DNA of 33,912 nucleotides from Flavicella sp. (GTDB lineage: Bacteria > Bacteroidota > Bacteroidia > Flavobacteriales > Flavobacteriaceae): the NCBI RefSeq assembly GCF_029238425.1, contig NZ_JAQWGB010000192.1:1-33912 (forward strand). Direction: 5' to 3'. Numbering within the stretch: the stretch's first letter is position 1; each line of letters starts with the position of its first letter. The notes below the pieces were generated by a model. It worked only from the letters and a program-made list of their open reading frames with translations, had not been told where the DNA came from and did no database searches. Made by a program: the position numbers and the translations under genes. Positions 25,716-33,096 of the stretch are shown here, piece by piece.

Positions 25716-26531
25716 TCACCACCAGGTAATGAAGAGTTTGTGAGTCTCATTTTTTACGTTTTTTCTCCAAATAAGCGGTGCTCTTTTTTGCAGCATTAAA
25801 CTTTGGAGTTCTTCAATGATTTCTGGAAAAAGATACCAATTCTCATTCGTTTTTGGGTTGCATAACCAATTCTGTTTGCTCGGTATATAGAACTCTGAAT
25901 CAGTAAAAGGATTCGTTTTGAATTCTTCAAAAGATACATAATATCCACAGATGGCATTTTCGTTGATTTCTGGAAAAAGATCATGCTCTAAAGAAAGAGG
26001 TATAAAAAGCTGAGCTTTGAATAAAATTGCTTGGCTAATGGTGGACATGTCCAGATTTATTTTGTCTTTGGTTTCCTGCTTGAAAAGTAAGGGGAATTGA
26101 TGGGAACTTAGTTTGTTGATTTTTTTTGATAGGTTATCATCCCTATTAGGACCGATCCATTTCTCAATATTATTTCCTGTAATATTTGGGTCGTATAAAT
26201 AGAATTTATAAGCTATTTCTACATGTGTTATTTTTTTTGAATTCGTATCCTGTATAATGATATCCAATTCACCAATGGTTCTTCTTTCTTTCTGCACTTG
26301 AATATTCTCAAAACAAATATCAAATGTTTTTGTTGCTTTGAGCTCCGATTGAAAAAAAACTTCCACTCGCTTTCCAAGCATTAGTGTCTTGCTAATTGTA
26401 AAGTCAGGGATACCAGATGTTATGGGAAGATGGAATAATTCCTGTTCAAAAGGATTGTTTTTAGTTGTGAAAATAGAAGGGGTTTCTTTATAACCTTGGT
26501 ATTGTAAATTATGGATTCTTTTTTCGTCCAA
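25716..26531 (-). CDS. DUF1853 family protein (possible PD-(D/E)XK-type fold)
   Basis: The 271-residue protein fits DUF1853. It shows LGKRVEVFFQSELK (about 52-65, E57), RRTIGELDIIIQD (about 83-95, with E88 and D90) and THVEIAYKFYLYD (about 102-114, E105 and K109), then a mid region with IGPNRDDNLSKKINKL. The Glu, Asp and Glu-x-x-x-Lys pattern across a beta-hairpin is like a restriction-endonuclease core, and I recall such a relation for this family; the activity is unproven. The final part is aromatic-rich (LFITWW). It stands alone on the minus strand, divergent from the YciO/Sua5 gene. Confidence 0.8.
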   Translation of the reverse strand: MDEKRIHNLQYQGYKETPSIFTTKNNPFEQELFHLPITSGIPDFTISKTLMLGKRVEVFFQSELKATKTFDICFENIQVQKERRTIGELDIIIQDTNSKKITHVEIAYKFYLYDPNITGNNIEKWIGPNRDDNLSKKINKLSSHQFPLLFKQETKDKINLDMSTISQAILFKAQLFIPLSLEHDLFPEINENAICGYYVSFEEFKTNPFTDSEFYIPSKQNWLCNPKTNENWYLFPEIIEELQSLMLQKRAPLIWRKNVKNETHKLFITWW

Positions 26532-26592
26532 TAGAATAATAGTTTGAGTAAGATGAAAGTACTTAGGTACTACGAAGATAGTTTTTTATCAT

Positions 26593-26600
26593 TACTTTTG
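26593..26600 (+). promoter_or_regulatory. Candidate -7 box for the YciO/Sua5 gene
   Basis: TACTTTTG fits TAnnTTTG and ends 23 bases before ATG 26624. No TTG at standard spacing was found. Confidence 0.45.
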
Positions 26601-26623
26601 TAGGAAATACGGAACAGAGACAT

Positions 26624-27244
26624 ATGCCTGAATTAATTAAAATATATGAGCAAAATATCGATCCAAGACAAATACAAAAAGCGGTAGATGTTTTGAGAAA
26701 AGGTGGATTGATTATTTATCCCACGGATACTGTTTATGGTTTGGGGTGTGATATTACCAATAAAAGTGCTTTGCAAAAAATAGCTCAAATTAAAGGAGTT
26801 AAATTAGAGAAATCTAATTTTTCTTTTATCTGCAAAGATTTAAGTAACCTATCTGATTATGTAAAGCAAATAGATTCTTCAACCTTTAAATTACTTAAAA
26901 GAGCCTTGCCTGGCGCTTATACTTTTGTATTGCCTGGGAGTAAAACCTTACCCAACGCTTTTAAAAATAAAAAAACAGTGGGGATTAGAGTTCCGGATAA
27001 TGCCATTGCAATTGAGTTAGTTTCCTTGTTGGGAAACCCTATTGTATCGACGTCAATTCATGATGAGGATGAGGTGTTAGAGTATACTACAGATCCGGAA
27101 TTGATTTATGAAAAATGGCAATCTAAGGTTGATGTTGTTATTGACGGTGGTTATGGTGACAACCATGCCTCAACGGTTATTGATTTAACAGGGGATGAAC
27201 CAGAAGTTATTAGAGAAGGGAAGGGTAGTTTGGATGTTCTTTAG
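26624..27244 (+). CDS. Sua5/YciO/YrdC family protein (L-threonylcarbamoyladenylate synthase-like)
   Basis: This 206-residue YrdC-domain protein has the nucleotide-binding motif IYPTDTVYGLGCD (31-43), ALPGAYTFVLPGS, VGIRVPDN and STVIDLTGDEP, as in enzymes that make threonylcarbamoyl-AMP for tRNA t6A37 modification. The length equals E. coli YciO (206) rather than full Sua5, which has an extra C-terminal domain. The charged loop IKGVKLEKSN (about 56-65) replaces the KRR-type motif of TsaC, so it may be a YciO paralogue with weaker or different activity. I cannot tell from this window whether another TsaC/Sua5 exists in the genome. Confidence 0.92.
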   Translation: MPELIKIYEQNIDPRQIQKAVDVLRKGGLIIYPTDTVYGLGCDITNKSALQKIAQIKGVKLEKSNFSFICKDLSNLSDYVKQIDSSTFKLLKRALPGAYTFVLPGSKTLPNAFKNKKTVGIRVPDNAIAIELVSLLGNPIVSTSIHDEDEVLEYTTDPELIYEKWQSKVDVVIDGGYGDNHASTVIDLTGDEPEVIREGKGSLDVL

Positions 27245-27254
27245 GTTTGTGATT

Positions 27255-28424
27255 TTAAAATAACGGGTTGATTTCAGCATTAGGTATTTTAGTGTAACCT
27301 TGACTTTTGAACATTGTTTTTCTAAGGGGTTTCCATTTCTTTAGATATTTTTCAACAAAGCGTTTTTCCTGTTCAGCAGATTTAATTAAGTCTGGTAACC
27401 TGTCTTTTTCAAAATTTAGATGTTTGTTTAATTCAACATCTGTGGATGATATTTCTAATAGAGGATCTTTACATGCATTGAAGGCTTTACATGCGTTATC
27501 AACTAATTCTTTAATTTCAGAATCGTCCAATTTAGGAGTTTCAAATCGATTGTTTTTAGAGAATATATAATCGTTATAATTCTCTATAGCATAATTCAAA
27601 GTGTCAATAACCTTTGAGAATTTAAGATGTGCAATATGGTTCAAGTTCCAAGCCAGTTCTTCTCTTGTTGTTTTATTGGTGATGCCGCATTGAATCATTC
27701 TACGGTTTTCTTGCTCAACTTGTTTTATCTCATCAAGTGATTTATGTTCTTTTATTATTTTTTCAAATGGATAGTTGTCATTTCCATTGAGTCTTTCAAA
27801 ATTCTTTTCGTTAAATTCAATTTGCCTAATAGGATTGGGTAAGAATTGCCAAATAGGGTCAAATGGGATATGTGTTTTTATGAAATTTTCAGGTTTGATT
27901 AAAAAATATTTATCACTAAAATGTCTAACATATCTGTCTTCTTTAATATAACCTGCTGACCAAGTAGTGTCGATAAAATAGTATTCTGAATCGATCTTAA
28001 TGGCATTCCAAGCATGACCTACATCGGCGATTTCTCCTTTGTAATTTCTTGTGTAGCCTGACACAATAAAAGTATTTAAACCTACCGATTTTGTCATGTC
28101 TAGAAATAAATCAGCATAATGTTGACAAACTCCTGATCGTTTTTTTAAAACATAGTTGACGAAATCTTTTGAGCCTGTGTATTTAGGAAGGTTTTCTAAC
28201 ATTTGATAATCATAACTTATGTTATGTGTAATCCAAATGTATATGGCCCTTGCTTTTTCGGTGTCAGAATGTAAGTCCTTTGTCAGTGCAGATGCAATTT
28301 GTTTCGAGGTGTAAAGTGAATAATCTACTTTTTTCGAAGCATTGTCAATTAAAGTGTAATCTGTTTGGGTATAACTATAACTACTAATATGAATTAGTAA
28401 AATAAATGCAATCTTTTTTATCAT
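27255..28424 (-). CDS. Secreted transglutaminase-like protein
   Basis: The 389-residue product has a short signal peptide (about 1-19, LLIHISSYSYTQ) and a transglutaminase/protease-like core with an intact triad: C100 in SGVCQHYA, H137 in GHAWNAI and D152 in YFIDTTW. The preceding KARAIYIWITHNISYDY (about 57-73) is also typical of the family. The C-terminal half (about 200-389) is helical and charged, without a recognised domain. Bacterial members often act as periplasmic peptidases or cross-linkers; the substrate here is unknown. It converges on the YciO/Sua5 gene with only 10 bases between stops and no clear terminator. Confidence 0.87.
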   Translation of the reverse strand: MIKKIAFILLIHISSYSYTQTDYTLIDNASKKVDYSLYTSKQIASALTKDLHSDTEKARAIYIWITHNISYDYQMLENLPKYTGSKDFVNYVLKKRSGVCQHYADLFLDMTKSVGLNTFIVSGYTRNYKGEIADVGHAWNAIKIDSEYYFIDTTWSAGYIKEDRYVRHFSDKYFLIKPENFIKTHIPFDPIWQFLPNPIRQIEFNEKNFERLNGNDNYPFEKIIKEHKSLDEIKQVEQENRRMIQCGITNKTTREELAWNLNHIAHLKFSKVIDTLNYAIENYNDYIFSKNNRFETPKLDDSEIKELVDNACKAFNACKDPLLEISSTDVELNKHLNFEKDRLPDLIKSAEQEKRFVEKYLKKWKPLRKTMFKSQGYTKIPNAEINPLF

Positions 28425-28461
28425 AGCAATATGATGGTTTCTAGCTATTTTTACTAGGCAA

Positions 28462-29454
28462 TTATAGATTTTTTGATTTTCTGATGTTTAAAACAAAGTG
28501 ACTCCACACAATACTTGTAGTGTTGTAATATTTTAAATTATTATGTTTAAAGTTTCTTTTGGAAATCATTTTTTTTAGATTTCCGTAAAAGCTCATATGA
28601 GACTTGATGATCGCAACCATGTGAATTGGTCTTCCTTGTAGTGTAAATCTTATTCCTGCCACTGCGTCCAATATCATTCTAATAAAAATATAAAGCACAA
28701 CTTTGTTAGCAGGTAAGTTTTTCAATAGAGAATATAAGCTGTTTCTGAAGTTTAGAAATGTCTTAAATGAATTTGCTTCACTCAGCGTAGCTCCACCTAC
28801 ATGGTATACTGCAGAAGTTCCAACATATTTGATGTCGTATCCTAAATTGCTGGTTCTCCAACACAAATCAATTTCCTCTTGATGGGCAAAATAATCTTCA
28901 TCAAAACCTTTTAATTGATGGTAAATTTCCGATTTGATAAAAAAACAAGCCCCTGACGCCCAATTGATTTTTATAGTATCATCATACTGTCCTTTGTCTT
29001 TTTCTAAGGAATTGAAAATTCTTCCTCTGCAATATGGATAGCCTAAAATATCCAAGAATCCACCTGCGGCTCCAGCATATTCAAACTTCTTTTTGTTTTT
29101 AAAATCTAAGATTTTTGGTTGGATAATCCCTGTCTTTGGGTTTTTCTCAAATTCGTCTAGAATTGGATCTAGCCAATTTTCTGTGACCGAAACATCTGAA
29201 TTGACCAACGCATAAATAGGAGTTTCTATATGTTGTAGAGCATCATTGTATCCTTTGGCAAAACCACCATTTTCAGAATTAGAAACAATATGTACAGAAG
29301 GGAAATTTTTTTTGATAAAAGAAACAGAATCGTCCGTAGAAGCATTGTCAGCGACATAAATAGAGGCATTTGCACTATATTTAATAATAGATGGTAAAAA
29401 TTCTTCTAATAATTTTTTACCATTCCAATTTAGTATGACTACTGCAATATTCAT
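28462..29454 (-). CDS. Family 2 glycosyltransferase
   Basis: The 330-residue GT-A fold enzyme starts with AVVILNWNG (4-12) and has VADNASTDDS (34-43), GFAKGYNDAL, ALVNSDVSV (the DxD-equivalent, here NSDV) and the acceptor-side HQEEIDLCWR motif near residue 191, typical of rhamnosyltransferase-like GT2 enzymes such as WbbL. A hydrophobic, basic segment near 250-290 suggests membrane association. It probably adds a sugar to a lipopolysaccharide or other cell-surface glycan; donor and acceptor are unknown. It lies 37 bases upstream of the transglutaminase gene on the same strand, so the two could be cotranscribed. Confidence 0.92.
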   Translation of the reverse strand: MNIAVVILNWNGKKLLEEFLPSIIKYSANASIYVADNASTDDSVSFIKKNFPSVHIVSNSENGGFAKGYNDALQHIETPIYALVNSDVSVTENWLDPILDEFEKNPKTGIIQPKILDFKNKKKFEYAGAAGGFLDILGYPYCRGRIFNSLEKDKGQYDDTIKINWASGACFFIKSEIYHQLKGFDEDYFAHQEEIDLCWRTSNLGYDIKYVGTSAVYHVGGATLSEANSFKTFLNFRNSLYSLLKNLPANKVVLYIFIRMILDAVAGIRFTLQGRPIHMVAIIKSHMSFYGNLKKMISKRNFKHNNLKYYNTTSIVWSHFVLNIRKSKNL

Positions 29455-29505
29455 TCTTAATAAATTACCCTAAAGGTAAATAGCGATTGTTTCAAAAGTT
29501 GATTG

Positions 29506-29513
29506 CAAACATA
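29506..29513 (-). promoter_or_regulatory. Candidate -7 box for the glycosyltransferase gene
   Basis: TATGTTTG on the minus strand fits TAnnTTTG and ends 51 bases before the start codon at 29454. It lies just after the stop of the HsdR-N-like gene. Confidence 0.4.
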
Positions 29514-29568
29514 CTTTAAAAATGCGAGTATTGTTCCATTCTAGATTGTTAAAAGAAATAGAAATGTA

Positions 29569-30012
29569 CTATTTATAGGAAGGTATGTCTTTTAAAAAAG
29601 TATAGGCTTCTTTTTTATGATCAATTTGACAATAAAAATGAGAAAGACCGTTGGTGACAATTAGATAATTGGCATTTAATTTTAGGTTGTATCTTGCAAT
29701 TTGATCAAAAGTACTTTGGGTGATTTCTACAGAAGGAGCTTTGCATTCTACAATAATATCTGGCAGTCCTTGTTTGTTGAAAATCAAAATATCGGTTCTT
29801 TTTTTTAAGCCATTTACTGTAAGTTGTTTTTCAACTGACATAATTGATTCGGGATAGTTTTTTTCTTTTCTTAAATAGGAAACAAAATGTTGACGCACCC
29901 ATTCTTCTGGGGTCAAAACAATGTATTTTTTTCTAAGGTTATCAAAAATGAATCGCTTATTTTCGCTACTTTTGATTTTGAATTTGCAAGGAGGCAAGTT
30001 TAAAATAGTCAT
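29569..30012 (-). CDS. HsdR N-terminal-like PD-(D/E)XK protein
   Basis: The 147-residue protein is only the nuclease-like domain seen at the N-terminus of type I restriction HsdR subunits (HSDR_N_2). Visible features are LTPEEWVRQHFVSYL (33-47), RTDILIF (D74), IVECKAP (E89, K91) and FDQIARYN (Q104), an intact D...ExK core. There is no helicase part, and no modification or specificity gene nearby, so it is not a restriction system. Flavobacteria commonly carry this stand-alone gene divergent from holA, as here, with 60 bases between the starts. A role in DNA metabolism is an inference. Confidence 0.9.
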   Translation of the reverse strand: MTILNLPPCKFKIKSSENKRFIFDNLRKKYIVLTPEEWVRQHFVSYLRKEKNYPESIMSVEKQLTVNGLKKRTDILIFNKQGLPDIIVECKAPSVEITQSTFDQIARYNLKLNANYLIVTNGLSHFYCQIDHKKEAYTFLKDIPSYK

Positions 30013-30072
30013 AAAACAAAACTAAGTTTTTTAGAGGAGAAGCAGGAAGCTTTTTCTAAAAAATAGAGACGC

Positions 30073-31074
30073 ATGAATGAGGTAAATCAAATTGTATCAG
30101 ATATTAAAAGTGGTAATGCCAAACCCATTTATATTTTAATGGGAGAGGAATCCTACTACATTGATAAAATATCAGATTATATTGAAAATAATGTTTTGAC
30201 AGAGGAAGAACGTGGTTTCAATCAGGTCGTTTTGTATGGAAGAGATGTCACAGTCGATGAAATTGTATCACAGGCAAAGCGATTTCCTATGATGGCAGAG
30301 AAAACTGTAATTATTGTAAAAGAAGCGCAGGATCTTTCGAGGACTATTGAAAAACTAGTTTCCTATGTAGAAAATGTGCAGCCTACTACAGTATTGGTTA
30401 TTAATTATAAGTACAAAACTTTAGACAAACGTAAAAAACTGAACAAACTTGCTTCTAAGGTTGGGGTGGTGTTTGAGAGTAAAAAGTTATACGAGAATCA
30501 GGTTGCAGATTGGATTCGTAAAGTTTTGAATGGAAGAAATTATCAGATGGAACCCAAAGCAGCCCAAATGTTGGTTGAGTTTTTGGGAACTGATTTAAGT
30601 AAAATTAGTAATGAATTGGATAAACTGGTGTTAATTTTACCAGAGGGAACTATTATCAACCCAATTCATATAGAAGAGAATATTGGGATCAGTAAAGATT
30701 TTAATAATTTTGAACTGAGAAAGGCGGTGGGGAATAGAAACGTTGTCAAGGCCAATCAGATCATTAATTATTTTTCAAACAATCCTAAAAGCAATCCAAC
30801 AGTAATGACAGTTTCTTTGTTGAATAGTTATTTTACACAGTTGTTAATGTATCATGGATTGCAAGATAAATCCAAAGCAAATGTGGCGAAGAATCTAGGA
30901 GTGAGTCCGTATTTTGTGGATGACTATGTCGGTGCTTCTAGAAATTACCCCATGAGAAAAGTATCTCAGGTTATTGGTTTTTTGCGAGAAGCTGATGTAA
31001 AAAGTAAAGGGGTCGGTGCCTCCATCTCTCAGAATGATTTATTGAAAGAATTATTGTTTAAAATAATGCATTAA
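30073..31074 (+). CDS. holA: DNA polymerase III delta subunit
   Basis: HolA is the clamp-loader wrench that opens the beta sliding clamp. The 333-residue protein has the family N-terminus (PIYILMGEESYYIDKISDYI, about 18-37), the AAA+-like mid domain with FPMMAEKTVIIVKEAQ and TTVLVINYK, and the C-terminal collar domain (FNNFELRKAVGNRN, LLNSYFTQLLMYHGL). The length is usual (E. coli 343). The start ATG 30073 is the first in frame. A MORN-repeat gene follows after 10 bases and is probably cotranscribed. Confidence 0.95.
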   Translation: MNEVNQIVSDIKSGNAKPIYILMGEESYYIDKISDYIENNVLTEEERGFNQVVLYGRDVTVDEIVSQAKRFPMMAEKTVIIVKEAQDLSRTIEKLVSYVENVQPTTVLVINYKYKTLDKRKKLNKLASKVGVVFESKKLYENQVADWIRKVLNGRNYQMEPKAAQMLVEFLGTDLSKISNELDKLVLILPEGTIINPIHIEENIGISKDFNNFELRKAVGNRNVVKANQIINYFSNNPKSNPTVMTVSLLNSYFTQLLMYHGLQDKSKANVAKNLGVSPYFVDDYVGASRNYPMRKVSQVIGFLREADVKSKGVGASISQNDLLKELLFKIMH

Positions 31075-31084
31075 TATTTTTAAC

Positions 31085-31810
31085 ATGCTGCGCAGTATAT
31101 TTTTTTGTTTGATTCTTTTTTCCTTGAATGCTATGGGACAGCAGTCCATAAATCAATTAGATGCTAATGGAAAAAAAACGGGTGTTTGGATGAAAAAATA
31201 TTCTAATGGAAACATTCGTTATAAAGGTCAGTTTATTAACGATAAAGAAGTTGGTGTTTTTAAGTTTTACTCTGAAGGCTATTCAAGTCGACCTGTAATT
31301 ATAAAGACCTATAGTTCACAAAAATCACTTTGCAAGGTTGAGTTTTTTACAAATACTGGCGTTAGACAAAGTGTGGGAGATATGATAGGGAGACTTCGCA
31401 CAGGCAAATGGCTTTATTACGACAATACTGGACAAAAAGTAATCTTAGAAGAGAACTATCTAAACGATACGCTCTCTGGCGAAAAAAAAATCTATTATCA
31501 AGATGGTTCCTTAACAGAGGTAAGTCATTATAAAAATGGAAAATTGCACGGAGAAAGTTTGCGCTATACGGATCAAGGTAAGCTTATAGAAAAGGTGCCT
31601 TATGAGGAAGGGGAAATCCATGGGGAAATTTTTTATTACCACAATGACGGAGTCATAAGAGAAACTGGTTTTTATGATCATGGAAAACGAGTGGGGCGAT
31701 GGGAATTTTATATTGATGGAGAACTTGCAGGCTTTGAAGAACCCAATAAAAAAGTTGCAAAAGAGCCTGTTTCTTTAGAGGAAATCAACAGTAGAAAAAA
31801 GAAAAAATAA
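31085..31810 (+). CDS. Secreted MORN-repeat (YwqK-like) protein
   Basis: The 241-residue protein has a signal peptide (about 1-18, FFCLILFSLNAMG-QQ) followed by about six MORN_2-type repeats of the form NG-xxG-W-xYYxxG (for example GKKTGVWMKKYSNGN, RTGKWLYYDNTGQ, GKLHGESLRY, GKRVGRWEFYIDG). A basic, disordered tail (SRKKKK) ends it. In databases such proteins are often called toxin-antitoxin YwqK components, which is doubtful here. In flavobacteria they are common surface or periplasmic proteins of unknown role. It follows holA closely and precedes mnmA, which has its own -7 box. Confidence 0.85.
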   Translation: MLRSIFFCLILFSLNAMGQQSINQLDANGKKTGVWMKKYSNGNIRYKGQFINDKEVGVFKFYSEGYSSRPVIIKTYSSQKSLCKVEFFTNTGVRQSVGDMIGRLRTGKWLYYDNTGQKVILEENYLNDTLSGEKKIYYQDGSLTEVSHYKNGKLHGESLRYTDQGKLIEKVPYEEGEIHGEIFYYHNDGVIRETGFYDHGKRVGRWEFYIDGELAGFEEPNKKVAKEPVSLEEINSRKKKK

Positions 31811-31868
31811 GTTACTTCCATTATTTTTCAAGCTTTTTTACAAAGCCTTTTTTTCAAATACTATTCCG

Positions 31869-31876
31869 TATCTTTG
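31869..31876 (+). promoter_or_regulatory. Candidate -7 box for mnmA
   Basis: TATCTTTG followed by CA fits the Bacteroidetes TAnnTTTG box and ends 21 bases before ATG 31898. The -33 region is a T-rich run without a clear TTG. Confidence 0.5.
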
Positions 31877-31897
31877 CAGTCTTAAATTTTGAAGAAA

Positions 31898-33085
31898 ATG
31901 AAACGTGTAGTTGTTGGACTTTCCGGAGGAGTAGATAGTAGTGTTGCTGCTTATTTGTTGCAGAAACAAGGGTACGAAGTTATTGGCTTGTTTATGAAGA
32001 ACTGGCATGATGATTCTGTAACGATATCTAATGAATGTCCATGGCTAGAAGATAGTAACGATGCAATGATCGTTGCTGAAAAACTAGGAATTCCTTTTCA
32101 AGTAGTGGATTTAAGTGAGCAATACAAAGATCGTATTGTAGATTATATGTTCCGAGAATATGAAATGGGACGCACTCCAAATCCAGATGTTTTATGTAAC
32201 AGAGAGATTAAGTTTGATGTGTTTATGAAAATAGCCTTGGACTTAGGGGCAGATTATGTTGCAACAGGACATTATTGTAGAAAAGGGACTTTGGAGAAAG
32301 AAGGATCAGAGGTGTATCAGTTGTTAGCAGGTAAAGATGGGAATAAAGATCAATCCTATTTTCTATGTCAATTATCACAAGAGCAATTGTCTAAAGCGCT
32401 TTTTCCAATTGGTGAATTGACAAAACCGGAGGTAAGAGAAATAGCAAAAGAACTTGACTTGGTTACTGCCGATAAAAAGGATTCTCAAGGTTTATGCTTT
32501 ATTGGTAAAGTGAGATTGCCAGAGTTTTTACAGCAAAAACTACAGCCAAAAGAAGGGGTTATAGTAACTATTCCTGCTGAGTTGGAAGCATATAATAGAG
32601 CCATACCAGAATTTTCTAATAAAGAAGAAGAATTAGCATTTTTTAGCAGCAAATATAAATACGCCATCTCTGATGGAAAAACGGTGGCGAAGCATCAAGG
32701 TGCTCATTATTTTACCAAAGGACAACGTAAAGGTTTGGCTGTTGGTGGGACTGTGGAGCCTTTGTTCGTGATAGATACCGATGTTCAGGAGAATGTAATT
32801 TATGCAGGAGAAGGTAAAAATCACCCGGGGCTGTATCGTAAGGTTTTATTTGTTTCAAATGAAGAACTGCATTGGATTCGAGAGGATTTGGCATTAAAAG
32901 ATGGAGAATCTTTAGAGGTTCAAGCTCGAATAAGATATAGACAAACCTTAGAGCCAGCAACTCTTTATAAAGTAACAGATGGATTGTATGTTGAATTTAA
33001 GAATCCTCAATCAGCGATTACTGAAGGTCAATTTGTTGCTTGGTATTTAGAGGATGATTTGGCGGGTTCAGGAGTAATTTCATAA
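31898..33085 (+). CDS. mnmA: tRNA-specific 2-thiouridylase MnmA
   Basis: MnmA thiolates U34 of Glu, Gln and Lys tRNAs. The 395-residue protein has the PP-loop GLSGGVDSS (7-15), [12 protein letters not shown] with catalytic C100, GHYCRK, KDQSYFL and DSQGLCFIG with C200 (the second catalytic Cys). [10 protein letters not shown] marks the C-terminal part. It is longer than E. coli MnmA (368) because of an insertion of about 30 residues near 227-258, rich in Glu and Phe. The start is ATG 31898 giving [11 protein letters not shown]; the in-frame TTG at 31889 is less likely. menA follows after 11 bases. Confidence 0.97.
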   Translation: MKRVVVGLSGGVDSSVAAYLLQKQGYEVIGLFMKNWHDDSVTISNECPWLEDSNDAMIVAEKLGIPFQVVDLSEQYKDRIVDYMFREYEMGRTPNPDVLCNREIKFDVFMKIALDLGADYVATGHYCRKGTLEKEGSEVYQLLAGKDGNKDQSYFLCQLSQEQLSKALFPIGELTKPEVREIAKELDLVTADKKDSQGLCFIGKVRLPEFLQQKLQPKEGVIVTIPAELEAYNRAIPEFSNKEEELAFFSSKYKYAISDGKTVAKHQGAHYFTKGQRKGLAVGGTVEPLFVIDTDVQENVIYAGEGKNHPGLYRKVLFVSNEELHWIREDLALKDGESLEVQARIRYRQTLEPATLYKVTDGLYVEFKNPQSAITEGQFVAWYLEDDLAGSGVIS

Positions 33086-33096
33086 ATATAGAATAC

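Noticed and set aside
26558-26571. AGTAC-TTAG-GTACT inverted repeat between DUF1853 and YciO/Sua5 genes
   Set aside because: Five-bp arms are easily found by chance and it does not line up with a promoter element.
29569-30012. Remnant of a type I restriction-modification system
   Set aside because: Only the HsdR N-terminal-like domain is present, it is complete with its own start and stop, and no hsdM/hsdS fragments or mobile-element traces flank it.
31085-31810. Toxin-antitoxin component suggested by the YwqK label
   Set aside because: It has a signal peptide and simple MORN repeats, and no partner gene; nothing supports a toxin or antitoxin role.
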